Source: Atherinomorus stipes (Eukaryota > Chordata > Actinopteri > Atheriniformes > Atherinidae). Taken from it: a stretch of DNA of 64,000 nucleotides. Positions 37,895 through 50,210 of this stretch are shown here, in pieces (the first letter of the stretch is position 1; every line of letters begins with the position of its first letter). The stretch spans positions 310,001-374,000 of the forward strand of contig JALJCO010010564.1 of NCBI GenBank assembly GCA_023101725.1. Direction: 5' to 3'. The notes beneath the pieces are model-generated. The model made no database searches. It was not told where the DNA came from and saw nothing but the letters and a program-made list of their open reading frames with translations. Position numbers and translations under genes: made by a program.

Positions 37895-38549
37895 ATACTT
37901 ATTTTAACCTCTTAAGCTCTATAGCTCTTTTTAAGGTTTCTGCTTGAAAATGACATGCCCAAAATGAATAGAGTATATTTCTGCATCTACAAGGTCTATT
38001 TGAGTGTCATTTTGGTGTCATAATAAAGGGAACACTTGGGACTTTTGTTCAAGTGTGTGAGACAGAATTTCTGTTAGGCATTCTAAGTAAGCGGTTGTTT
38101 ATGTTTGTATTCTTTGGCTGCTGGTTCACTGAGTTTTTGTTGTAGAGAATTAATAGTGGGACTGTTGAAATCGTCAGGATCTTAGCTTTCATATGATATG
38201 CTGTTTGTTTGTCTACCATGAAGTATCAGAGAGGTAGCGATGGAAATGTGCAGAGTGGGTGGGCGCTCTGACCTTATTTAGATTTTGATATTTAAACATT
38301 AATATGCTTGGTGTATGTTAAAATGACTTATATGTGCTTGTAGCACAGTTTCTCCTGTTTAATTTGATGTATGGTATGAATACATTGCTACATAATTAGT
38401 GCAACATTGTGTGGTTTGAGAGGCTAAATTATATTTTCATCTCCCTCCTGCACTAACATCTCCCTTTGTGGGTTGTATTTCCTTTTGCACTGTCGTCTCT
38501 CGCAATTCACCACACTGCAAACCTCCAAACACACAAAACCTAATTTGGT
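37895..38549 (+). other. Nothing recognised
   Basis: AT-rich sequence without exon or repeat calls. Confidence 0.45.
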
Positions 38550-41500
38550 CTGTTAGATCAGATCAGAGGATTTCAGGGCTAAAAGCTCCACTGAGTTCCA
38601 AACAGTCTTCTTTTATCCTCTAAAGTCTTGGGCTTGGCCGGGGATGCGGGCCAAGGAATATCAACCATCTGAATTCAGGCAGATCGCAGTACAAGTTCTC
38701 AGCGGACCCGCTTGGAACTCGGGTCCGCTGAGAACTTATAACTTTAAATGAATCACCTAAAAACTTTCCTCTGGCTTCTGGACTCCTGGTTTAACTGTGT
38801 GGCTTCACTAATGTCCCAGATAACAAGAACAGAGTTTTTATGTGCTGCTCCCGTTTTCTCCATATGTTGCGCCATCTTGCTGTGCTGCCATTGCTTAGAG
38901 AACTAGTCCTGATTACCGTGTACCTGCCGACATAGAAAGCAGCGTGAATATCTGGACTTACAACGTTGGACAGTGCTCTAAGGTAATGATAACCTGTATG
39001 TATGTATCCGGTAATCTCTAAGGTATTCTGACATATTATTTTTACATCTGTGCATTAACTCATCTCCAGAAACTGATTTCAATGACAACCTACACAGCAA
39101 TAACACGCAAATCCCATTATTTTTGATCAAAGCTGGTTTAAGAAAAAAATAACCTTAAATTCTTTCAAAGGTCGTTACTTTTCTATTTTGTCATATATTT
39201 GGCTTTTGGTACGGAAGAGAAAAACACCAGTATGAGACACACGGCAAGTCAGTCTGGACAAAGATAGAACAAGAAGAGGCGACACTCAATAGCACGCTCC
39301 ATTGCAACATTTCACAGATGCGCATCCGCCATTTTGGATTGAGGTGAGCAGTTTATCACTATTGTACACACCTAATAAAACACAACAATGTCATTTTAAA
39401 AAGCTTAAAACTTCTTAATTATTGTTAAAATGCATTAACAAATAGCAAGCCTATTGAGAGGAAGGTAACTGCATCCATTCCCAGCACCAGCGGTTCTACT
39501 GAATTAATTTTTTATTCAGAAACAATTCCAAACTATCCTAATAGGCTGTTTTCAAGAATCTTCACTGATCCTCGTGGAGATGTAATACAGCTCAAGTAGC
39601 CGATTTAAATTTTATCATCATTTTATTTTAATCAAATTATAACATTTTATATATTAAACTATTTAAAAGATAATACAAGTTAAATTACAAAATATTGGCC
39701 TAACCAATCATTTTCATAAATATTATAATGTCTTCTTGTATGCCACTTCCAGGTAGACGCTGAAAATGTTCTTTCAATAAGCTTTCCGAATCAAATGAGT
39801 AATCCAAGGCACGGTTTAACACTTGAAACAAAAAACATTTAATCCAATGCAACGCAATTTCAAATTCATAATGCTGCTGGCGTCTACAAGGTGCACAAAT
39901 CCACCACTTCAAATAAGTCATTTTCTCCACTTACCTGTCGCAATCAGGTAAGCCCAGTGACTCTTCAACAGCTCCACATCTTACATGAGGAACATATAAT
40001 ATTAACATACTGTATATATAATATTAATATATTATATTAACATATCACATATTGGGGAGTGGGTGGCCTAGTGGTAGTGTCGTGGGCTTTGGCGCAGAGG
40101 GCTCGGGTTCGAGCGACCCCTAGGTGAACCACTGTGGACCCCTGAGCAAGGCCTTAACCCCACCAACTGCTCCCCGGGCGCCTTAAGTAGCAGCCCACTG
40201 CTCTCTGATACTTCTGTACAGAGATGGGTGAAATGCAGAGCCCTAATTTCCCCTCGGGGATCTTACAAGTATAACAAAAAGAAAACAAAAAAAAGACCAG
40301 CAGGGGTCCTCATTCAACTTAAAAATAAAATAATCTAAGATCAATCAAATTGCTCTTTCAACCATTATTCAGAATAGAAAAAGAAAAAAAAGAAAAAACA
40401 ACTATTACTGTGAATATAGGCGTGTTCACTCATACCCATATATCCGGAATGAAGTCTGTTTCAGTCCAAAATGGCGGACACGTGTTTCCAAAAACACAAC
40501 TGAGTGTCGCCTCTTGGTATCTATACTCTTTGGTCTGGGTTCCCTACGTTAGGAAGTGATTTCCACTCCTGTTAAAAATGACCGGACCAATCACAGTCGG
40601 GACTTTACGATACGGCTGCAGAGGAGCGACCACATAACGATGTCCTTTCTGATGAGCTGCACATGTCCTTAAACCCGCGAAAACTTGCTGCTCTGAAGGT
40701 TTTCCTCTTACAAAAAGATGTTTGCATCACTTCTGTGTTTCTCTGATTGGTTCTCTCCGGTTCAATTTGTTCCTGTTAGTCCCGCCTCTTGTCTCGAGTT
40801 GGAAATTAGCCTCCAGTGGACGAAGCCAGACTGACTTGCCGTGTGTCTCATACATGGCGACAGACAGGCTAATGTACCAGGCTAGCAGGACGTAGCCTTC
40901 ACATGTCCTGCAGATGAAAGTAAAGGCTGCAGGACACCGTCTTCCTGATCCATTTGTGTTTCTAACTGAATTATTTTTATTTTCTGGTCCCAACATTGCC
41001 CTGATCAGAACAAATGACGTTATATTTCACAATATCTCCCAGAGTAGTCATTAACTCTCAGCAACACCACAGCTGTCTCTGTTAGCATTAGCTAGCATGA
41101 TAACGTTATGGTGCCTCATTTTCTGTGAAATGTGTCAGATTCAATATTTACCATGTTTTTGTTGATGGGAATAAAATCCAGTGTTTTCTCTGCCGTGACA
41201 GCATGTTACTCTTCCTCTGCTCTCTGTCTGGTATTCCGGGCAAACAGCAGCAATCTTTGTGGATTAAATGTCCGTGATCTTCTCATTCACTTATTACCGC
41301 AGTTAAAATTTTCCACTGTGTTTCCAACAACCAAGGAATTTGCAAGTTCTTCCTGATTTCCTCCACATTAAGAAAATAGTCAGATTCTCATCTGTTCTAA
41401 ATACACATGTACAGATATGTTCCCTAAGCAATGGAGGACGGTCTACAGGTGGCGTTTGGCTGGATTAGTCGATAGGATTAAAGAAGACTGTTTGGAACTC

Positions 41501-41555
41501 AGTGGAGTTTTTACCCCTGAAATGATCTGATCTTAGATCAGTAAGATACCTACTG
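38550..41555. mobile_element. Large foldback structure C (about 3 kb)
   Basis: The left arm contains CTCCACTGAGTTCCAAACAG and the right arm the inverse CTGTTTGGAACTCAGTGGAG; the pairing extends inward through AAGCAATGG/CCATTGCTT-type blocks. A second pair lies further in: GAGACACACGGCAAGTCAGT near 39235 and ACTTGCCGTGTGTCTCATAC near 40838, plus AGGCGACACTCA near 39278 and TGAGTGTCGCCTCT near 40500. A SINE sits in the middle. No protein is recognised. Exact ends are uncertain. Confidence 0.55.
40054..40287 (+). mobile_element. tRNA-derived SINE
   Basis: The head has tRNA-like promoter boxes: GTGGCCTAGTGGTAG (A-box like) and GGTTCGAGCG (B-box). It is followed by CTGAGCAAGGCCTTAACCCC, GCTCCCCGGGCGCC and the A-rich tail AAGTATAACAAAAAG. 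This architecture is standard for fish SINEs. It inserted within foldback structure C. Confidence 0.85.
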
Positions 41556-41594
41556 CCACTCACTGTTAGACCACTCAAAGTAAGTGAAATCAAG

Positions 41595-41810
41595 ACGACG
41601 TCGATCGGTGACAAAAATATGTTTGTCTGCAGGGTGTCAGTCGTTGTCAGATGGTGGTGTTTTATTGAAATATGTCCGTAGATTGTGGGTGATGATTTCT
41701 GAAAAATGGGTCAGCGTAGGCTTGGATGGCAGAATCATAATGTTTTCCCCCACTTCCTGAACAGATGTGGTGGATCGGGGGGCGTATCCAATTTTGTGGT
41801 GTGTATCTAT
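41595..41810 (-). repeat. Inverted repeat partner of 31955-32156
   Basis: Reverse complement of the 32 kb block, sharing CCCCACTTCCTGAACAGATG and AATATGTCCGTAGAT. It is the second copy of an unidentified element. Confidence 0.7.
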
Positions 41811-42040
41811 GCTCAGTAACCAATGTGGGAAACGAAGGAATCTGTGCACGGTTACTGTTATTCCATGAGCCACCTTGTTAATGAAGTGGTGGTCAAACAA
41901 GCCAAAAACTGAAAGTAGTGCAAAAAAAAAAAAAAAAGAAAAAAAAGATGGGAGACGTATGAGTTTACGCAAAAAATGCCTTAAAAAAAAAAAAAAAAAA
42001 GTTGAGCTATGTGATGTCATACATCCTTACAGATTATTGG

Positions 42041-42822
42041 CCGTGTTTACATGAGAGTGTTAATCCGGAATAAAAGGTCATTCCACTTCAAGCAGACCAT
42101 GTAAACCCCTAATTCTGAATAAAAATGAAGTCTGCACTAGTGTAAGTGGTTGGTTTATTCCTCTTTTAGCAGTGACGTGCACAGGTAGACACTTTGCCCT
42201 CTGGACCTAGCAAGTGCCCTTTTGAAAGTTTTTATTCTTTTACAGTGTATGTGGCCCATGCTGACATGATCACCTAAATAAAGTTCAGGAATTAAAAGGG
42301 TGTGATAATAATGTCCCGGTTAATATTCTCTCACCCCCCTCCCCACCCGCAAACGCCTCTCTTCCCTGGTCAACATGAACGTGCAGAGCGAACACAAAAG
42401 AGCAGCAGACATGCGCAGCTGCAACCCACGACCCGCTCCTCCCATGCCCCACCAACCAGGTCATACATGATGGAGTGGAGAAGCGTTTGCCCCCTCATGG
42501 GCCCTCTGTCGTTAAGTTATAACTTGCATTCGTGATTTATTTGTCTCTGTGGTGAAGCAGCCGTCTACAGCTGCACAGCTGAGCAGAAATTAGCCGACTG
42601 CTGAACGAGTTAGACGCTCAACAAAATCATTATGACGTGATGCCGGCCGGTGGAGTTTGTCGTACGTTTACATGACTTAAACTTCTTTCAGGTAACTTTC
42701 GGGTTTTTAATTAAAGAGACAAATATGAGCATATTCGGGTTCGTGTTTAGATGGCTGTGGGCGAACCGGGTTATTGGTAATATTCCGGTTATGAAAGGGT
42801 TACTGGCTGCATGTAAACGGAG
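42041..42822. mobile_element. MITE with GTTTACATG ends
   Basis: Left end CCGTGTTTACATGAGAG...AATCCGGAATAA, right end ATATTCCGGTT...GCATGTAAACGGA: inverted termini with inner ATTCCGG blocks. The central part (42300-42520) is unrelated unique sequence. No target duplication is clear. Confidence 0.6.
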
Positions 42823-43169
42823 TGATAGATACAACGTTTGAATCTACCAGCAGCCTACGCTAAAGCTGAATATTTAGTAGGGTATTGTGTAGGTTTACAT
42901 CAGGCTACATTATTAACACTTGCAGTCATTTATTTGCTAAATGACAAATAGGCAGTTGTCTGCAGGAAAAGTTATCTTGTTCTTTGTCATGTAACCAAGC
43001 AGTCTTATCCTCACTGGTGTCTGTATTTACAAATTACAGCATAATGCCTAGAAAGGAGAGGATTAAGCTTTTTCTTTGTTAAATATTCAGAGAGCTGCAG
43101 CAGGCAGCCCAGGAAGAGCAGCAAGGAGGGAGAGGATGATGAAGACGAAAGGTCAGTCATTTGAACTGT

Positions 43170-43816
43170 TTAAAGGATAAGTCTCCTTTTTTTTCAACCT
43201 GGACCTTATTTCTAAGAGTATATACGTGCATTTACTCACCGGTAAAGTTTCTGCATCACTTTGAGTCCTTGAGATATTTCCTCGCTTTTCAGTGAACATC
43301 CAGTATGTGGTAGAGACGGGGCAGCCACTATATTGGACATTTTCTGCAGCAAAACTCCTCGATTTTCGCCAATACTTTAAGTTGAATGAACAAACGAACC
43401 AGTACTATCGTCCTGTGAGTCCAGATTTAGCTTTCCGTTAGTTATCAGGGTTCTACACACTTTTCAGGGCCGCGCGTTCACGATGCCGCTTCCGTAGTAC
43501 AGCTGAGAAGAGCAGCTCGCTACCCAGACAACAACAAAAACACAATTTGCGAAACTCTGAACTCACAGGACGATAGTACTCATTCGTTCGTTCATTCTAC
43601 TTGAAGCATTGATGAAATGCAGGAGTTGTACTGCAGATAATGTCTAACATAGTGGCTGCCCCGTCTCTACCACATACTGGACGTTCACCGAAAAGCAACT
43701 CAACGTGATATCTTCCCAGGACTCAAAGTGATGCAGAAACTTTACCAGTGAGTAAATGCACGTATGTACTCCTAGAAATAAGCTCCAGGTTGAAAAAAAA
43801 GAAACTTATCCTTTAA
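43170..43816. mobile_element. TTAA family 2 element, complete copy
   Basis: Left end TTAAAGGATAAGTCTCC, right end GAAACTTATCCTTTAA, bounded by TTAA. The arms are long inverted repeats pairing over TTTCAACCTGGACCTTATTT and GTGCATTTACTCACCGGTAA. There is no coding capacity. Partial copies lie in the doc2 introns at 15436 and 19070. Confidence 0.85.
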
Positions 43817-43879
43817 GGCCTTGAAAGGCACCAATGGAACTTTTAGCAGTTTTCTCAGTGACGCGTCGCCTAAACTAGC

Positions 43880-44000
43880 ATCCATGACCGAGACCAGGGA
43901 GTACCGAGACCAAGACAAGGTCAAGACATTTAGAGGTCGAGACCGAGACAAGACCAAGACTTTCACAGACCGAGACCAAGGACACAAATATCAAAGAAAA
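43880..44000 (+). repeat. Degenerate GACCGAGACCAAGAC repeat
   Basis: Short tandem-like units of GAGACCAAGAC and variants. It may be the end of an unidentified element. Confidence 0.6.
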
Positions 44001-44016
44001 ATCATAACAAAACATC

Positions 44017-45524
44017 AAAATGTGAGGGTTTTTTAAAGTTAACTTTTAAACAAATATGACAACAAAAATTAATCGTTGTTCTGTTGTTTTGAAAGCAGCA
44101 CTATGAATTAAACTATAAGCTAATAAATTTTGGCAAACATCAATTTTAACTATTGCCAAGTTGGGAGAAAACTTCTAATTTTCTGTCATTTGGTCTCTTT
44201 TTAATCTCAGTGTCTGTTTTAGAACTAATGACAACAGTATAAGTAGCCTACTCCTATATGTAGGCCTCTATAAGTTCTGCATATCATCTGAAATTTCTGC
44301 AGTGTCATCATCATCATCATCATCATCATACTCACAATGTTGAAAAGTTTTACAAAGAACTATTTTGTTTAGTAATGAGACAGTTTGCACAGTAATAGTA
44401 ATAGTCAACAGTAGTTCACAGCAGGTAAACGTGCACGTATGTGACGCTCTTAAATAAATCAATGACAAAGTCACAGAAAAATCACTTTGTTTAAATAAAA
44501 ACACCGCAACATAACAGACATTGCGCTCAATGAGATGAGCAAATATGACACCCATGCGCGCTCGTGCACTCAGCCGTAACTATCCACATTACGCGTGATC
44601 ATCAAAGCTAATTAACCATCTGAACACACCTGTTGGGTGCAGAATATCGACACAGCGATGCTGCTGCTGCGCAGCTCTCAGTTTATAATGCGTGTGTGAT
44701 TTCATGTGGTTGCCATGGTTTCCAGCGTGCGCTCTGAACTGATGGAGTTCAGTGAATGACGTGAGGACGCACCCGTATGCGCTCGTATAGAACAACACAC
44801 TTTATTTCACTTTATGGCAGTTTTTTAAAAGTAGCGTCACTGGGTCGGCTGGACTTTGCTCTCGTAGCAGCAGACTGTGGTCAGACTGATGGTTCTGGCT
44901 TCGCTTGGCACCGGGCGTCCTGCGCGCGGCGCGTGATGCACCTGGTGGAAGCAACGGCGCTGATCAGAGCCCAGTTTCTCTCTTTCAAAGCTCTTTTTCA
45001 AAGATGAGCAGCGAATCTATCTGTGCGCATCGTGGATTTAATCCTGTTTAGTTACAACTGAAAACCCGCTCCACAGAACAACTGGAACTGGCAGAATACA
45101 CACAAATAGGTCATGTTGGTCACAATAATGGAGGGAACTGATGTCTCCGTCCACTTTCCATTTCATAAGTGACCCAAACAGTCAATTCAGAGACTCCAAA
45201 CCAAGTGACTGATTGACAGCTGCTTGTCCCGCCTCCCGTTTCGTGTTGTCTTTTGCGACACCACGCGACGACCAGACGGTTGTCTGTCTGGTGCAATCCT
45301 TGTAGTGTGACCACTCGCGAGTAACACGACACCGTACGATTTTATGACACAATTTCTGTTAATCTGACATATGACCATCGTGAACGACGGAAAAAGTCGT
45401 GTAGTTTGATCCTGGCTTAAATCCCTAAAGATGGATATCTATGCACGCTACGGCTGTTATGAAAAACTTACGAGGCAGAAGTGATTGCTTGTAACAAATC
45501 AAATCAAGGCCTTTTTCAGTTTGT
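44017..45524 (+). other. Nothing recognised apart from a (TCA)n repeat
   Basis: A (TCA)n microsatellite lies at 44305-44329. The rest has no exon or transposase that I recognise. Confidence 0.45.
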
Positions 45525-47297
45525 TTGAAGCAGAACTCAGTAACTTCAGCTCGGGGCTCCCCCTAGTGGCGTCCTTTCACTGTCGTAAAGTTCATATCCC
45601 CCTACACCCCCACAGCACACAGACGGCTTCTCTACCTGTCTTTCCTCTATTTTGATCCCTGGATATATTTCTAAGCTTTTACTAGCTTGTTGATGCTACT
45701 TTGCTGTGTTGGTAGCAGCAGCTCGTGTCCTGCTCAAAGCAGAGTCCCGTCTCTCCTGCAATTTTACCCGCGATTTGTGGGCAGAAGCGTCACCAGCCGA
45801 TTTTCCCGGGGCTTCAGCTCCGGATGTTTTGAGTTTAGCCCCGGGTATGAATTTACTGTTTAACCACCTTTTTCTGAACAAACGTCAGATGAAAATCCAA
45901 ATTACCCAGCTTTCTACCAGCACTTGAACGCACCATGAATGCGCAGGTCCAGCCTAGCTCCCATTGGTGTGGTGTGTGGGTGAGCGTGTGTGGGTGAAGT
46001 CCGAGGTCGGATCCCCCCCCCCCCCCATCTGTCAGACTAAGCTAAAGTAAGTTTGTCAGCTCCGTGTGCGCATGTGCAGAGGAGAGCAGCAGTCAGATTA
46101 AAGCAGATGATGAGAGCGGAGATGGACAGAAAATATGAGAGAAAGCAGCAGTAACAGGAATGTAAACGGTAAGATAACACAGTGGTGACTCTTTTTTCTC
46201 CTCAAAAACAATATGAAAAATTCAACATGAAACCCCCCAACATAAAAAACGAGGCTGAAGTTAGCAGCAACTCCTTCCCAGCTTGTTTCGATTTTAGCTT
46301 AAAGGGCAATTCCACTCAAATAATTTTCTACTGACAACATTTAACGAGGTTCCTGTGTAAAAACTACAACGCGTAGACTTTTCAAACCTGGACTCAGATG
46401 TTCTTTAGGGACTGAAGATTAATTAAAGCACTGTTTTTGATTTGTGAAACCTATAAATGAATAAATGAGGAGAAAATGAGAACAAATGAGGAGAAGAAAA
46501 CAAATTAGGAAGAAAAAGAAGAGCAAATAATGAGATAAGAAGAGCAGGTGAGAAGAGAACATGTGATGATGAGGAGGGTCAATGATGAGTCAAAGAGAAG
46601 ACAAAAGGTGAATACTGTATGAACTGTTCTGCATGAGTGCAGTAAATGTGTTTTAGCAACATAATGGTCAAAATTTCACTGTTGATTTTGCGGTAGTTAA
46701 TTTTTTTAAAATTAAAATGACAATTTATCCACTCCATATGTCTATTATTGCCTTCTAAAACACATTTTTGTAGCGAACGACTAGAGAAAAGCTCGTCTAA
46801 TTTTTTTCAAATTTACACCTACAGTCATGCCACTCCAGGCTGAGCCCAGATTGTCCTTAAAGGCTGGAGATTGCGGGTAAATATGCCGTGGATTATATTG
46901 TTCTCTGGTGTTGGCGGGCAGCAGGTAAGAATACAAACTTTTATTTACTTTTTGCGGACATGACAAGCGATTTTTGAGCCTGAAGCAGTGATGCTTCACC
47001 CGGCGCCCAGGCAGCGCAAGCTACAGGAATCACTGGTTCAGCAAAGAGTTGGTTATGAGAGCCAGGAGCCGTGTTTAGGTGGTGTGAAGCTAAAGAAATG
47101 TTTTCTTTGAATCAGCGCTGGTAGTCTGGTTCAAATCAGAGCTGGAAGCAGTTCGATAGGGGATCTGAGTGCCGTACAGCGGCAGGCCGGCGGGAGGGGG
47201 GGAAACATCGAACCGCTCCGTAAGCACTTTTTTTTAGCCCCACAGGGATTCCCAAAAGCATTTATTGAGGTGAAAAAGTTACTGAGTTCTGCTTTAA
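45525..47297. mobile_element. TTAA family 4 element (1.8 kb)
   Basis: Left end TTGAAGCAGAACTCAGTAAC and right end GTTACTGAGTTCTGCTTTAA are inverted; the right TTAA is intact, the left one reads TTGA. The internal sequence is non-coding. Confidence 0.65.
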
Positions 47298-48319
47298 CCA
47301 ACGTGGGACCCAGAAATACTTTATCAAGGTAAAAAACCATGTCTCACAACAAAAGCATGAAATCAAACAAATTAAAAAATTTTGTTCTTTTAAAGAAAAA
47401 GCAAAAACAGAAAGAAATCATAACAATACTTTGAAAACAAAATTTACAGTCGAAGATGAAACAGAAAACAATAACGACCACAGAACAACCAGAGGGAAAA
47501 ATGAATCAAACCAGAGAGAATGTTGAAGACTGAACTATTTTGGGGATAGATTTTGTGTTTCACATGTCACCATCTTTATGAAGAAGCCATTCTATTCCAT
47601 GAATCTGCATGTGATGGTGATGAATGTGGTATAATTTCTGTGGCTCATTAGACTCCATGCAAACGGCGCACGCAAACAGCAGGCAGCTCCTGCCACCTCA
47701 GGGATACTGGTGCTCTGTGTTTTGACTGGAAAGCTACAGGAGCTGCATCACTGCTGTGATTCCTATTAATAAGACACCAGCTCATCACGCAAGGTAATGA
47801 CTGAAAATGTAATTACTTTCAATAGACAATCATGTATCGCGTAATTTTAAACGGTTTAATTTAAATTTAATTTCTCAGCATGACACGGAGGCATAGACTG
47901 ACTTAAGCTTGCAAATTATTCGACATTTCCAGTTTATACAACTCTTTGCAACTCCTCTGTGGACCCTTTCACACAATCCACAGTTCCAGCAACTTTGTTG
48001 TTCAACTGTGATTCTAATGTCAAAGCAAATGCTTAATAACCATGAAAAATAAAAAATAATAAAAAAAAAATAACCATGAAAGCAGCATTAAAGGTCATTC
48101 AGAAGTTATTTTCACAGATTTAACTGGCATCCGGATCCAAAAAAACACAAAGACAATTTTTGAAAGAGGTGGTCTGTGTAAATTGCTTATTAAGATGTTG
48201 ATTCACAAAAACAAACTTTGTGAAACAGTTTCCTTCAACTGGCAAATCAATGTTGCATCATACAAACGCATGCAGAAGCATCAGCTCAGCAAAGCAGATA
48301 TACGTACAAGTGTTCTGAC
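47298..48319 (+). other. Nothing recognised
   Basis: A-rich non-coding sequence. Confidence 0.45.
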
Positions 48320-49009
48320 TACGGATGCACGATACAATTGGCCTCCTATCGGTATCGGCCTATATCGGCCTTAAAACTGAGTATCGGCCACCCCACCGAT
48401 GTTTAACTGATATTTAACCGATATTTAACCGATATTTAACCCATCAGCCCGCACTTTCTAAAGTCTAAAGAAATAAAACAAAAAAACTTCTTTTTCACCT
48501 TCAAAAACTTCTTTTTTTAAAGAGTTTAAAACTTTTAAAGACTAGGGGTAGGAAACAATATCAATACACTGAAATATCGCAATATTTTCATATGCTGATA
48601 TCATATTGACATTTAAAAACACAGTTTCCATTTATTTTACTAATGAAATCTTGCGATATTTCATTGTTCTGTTACAAAATCTCGCGAGAATTCACGACAT
48701 ATCGTAAGATTTTGTAACAGAACAATGAAATCTCGCAAGATTTTGCGGGTAAAATAGATCGATACCACGTTTTTAAATATCAATTTGATATTGGCAGATG
48801 AAAATGTTGCGATATTTCAGTGTATCGATATATTTTCCCACCTGTATTTTTCAAAGTGCCAGAAACAGATAAAAAAAACTGCTATTTGCAATGACTGCTT
48901 TTTTTTTTTTCAGCTTTAATATCGGTATCAATATCAGTTATCGGCCACATGAGTTTTAAAATATCGGCATATTGGAAATCAGTTAAAATTCCAATATCGT
49001 GCATCCCTA
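48320..49009. mobile_element. hAT-like MITE (TATCGGCC family) with a nested palindrome
   Basis: Ends TACGGATGCACGATA and AATATCGTGCATCCCTA are inverted, with subterminal TATCGGCC repeats typical of hAT. The flanks GTTCTGAC and GTTTGACG may be a mutated 8-bp duplication. A second element lies inside at 48543-48842. Confidence 0.75.
48543..48842. mobile_element. Nested palindromic MITE
   Basis: Nearly the whole 300 bp is an imperfect palindrome: outer arms pair over CACTGAAATATCGCAATATT and the centre over CATTGTTCTGTTACAAAATC. Its motifs are shared with the arms of the hAT-like element at 741-1920, of which it appears to be a shortened relative. Confidence 0.75.
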
Positions 49010-50206
49010 GTTTGACGTCTAACTGATGTGACACTGAGTGCTGTATTTATTCAGAACTCAGAAGCATCGTACATGGCCAGATAAAAAAAACAAGGTCATT
49101 TTTCAAGGAGCTCCATTTGAACAATTCAGACAAATTCAGACTTTCTTTTGTGCTTTAAAGGAGAAACACGGGAGAATTCATCATTTCCATTTGAAGGAAT
49201 TAAAAATTTGCAATGTGAAGCTCTAGATGTGTAATTACATCCGGAACATGACGTCACACCACCTCTCTTGCTGATATTCAGCCTACACTTTGTCACGATA
49301 ATTTTGCAATACAGGTGTACTACTTGAACTTAATAATTTAGTGGCTTCTATGATTTCAGGGCTCTGAAGACAGAATGTAGGTATAGATTTATGATACAAA
49401 AGATTAGGCTGATATTGTTTTTTTTTATAGTCTCTTATGATTACCATGATAAAACCAGAAAATGTGACACATTTTTAAGTCCATATCGCCCATCCCTACA
49501 TGGGAGGAGAAATCTGTGAATCAGCACGACCAAACGCTCCTCGGTTCCCAGGTACATGGCAAGCCCCCCCCAAATGCACACGTGTTAGCAGCGAACACTT
49601 CATCAACGGTCAGTAATGCTCAAGCCTACATTCAAATATACACAAGTATACATCTGCATATAGTTAGCGTAGTTTTAGCCATAAATAAAACCTTATGTAT
49701 ACGTGTTGGTGTGATTTGTTGTCGATACTGATAAATTTCATCTCTTAATGGCCGATACCGATAACTGATAACCAAAAACACATAAATACCTAATCATGTT
49801 GTGTGCATGCGAAATGCAGCAATAAAAAACATTTAGGCCTAGATTGCTGAATGATATCACTTAACTGAAATCATTAGGCTTAATCTGGCTAATCACAGTT
49901 GCACGTAGGTGACCAGATTCCATCAGACCAAATGTGGGACAAAGACTACATAAGTGTGGGACAATAACAAATTCTTCATACTTTCTCATTAAAGAAAGAA
50001 AGAAAAAACAATGAACTGCCAGTGAAATAAGCTGAAACTGACAAAAGTAATTAAAAATACAAATGTTATGAAAATCATGACATTGATTTTAAATTGTGGT
50101 TCAACAGAAATATTAAAAACTTTTTTATTATTAGTTTATTTTTTACTATAGTCAATTTAGCCTTTTATTTAATGGGAGGGTGTAAATAATGTTGAGGATG
50201 ACTGTA
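49010..50206 (+). other. Mostly unrecognised; Tc1-MITE right end at 50030-50206
   Basis: The last 180 bp contain GGTTCAACAGAAATATT and end in GGTGTAAATAATGTTGAGGA...TGTA. This is the inverted equivalent of the MITE at 11772-12286. The left end of this copy was not found. Confidence 0.5.
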
Positions 50207-50210
50207 GACC

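Noticed and set aside
40054..40140. tRNA gene-like sequence with a B-box
   Set aside because: The tRNA similarity is confined to the promoter boxes and continues into a SINE body and A-rich tail; no foldable full tRNA was seen.
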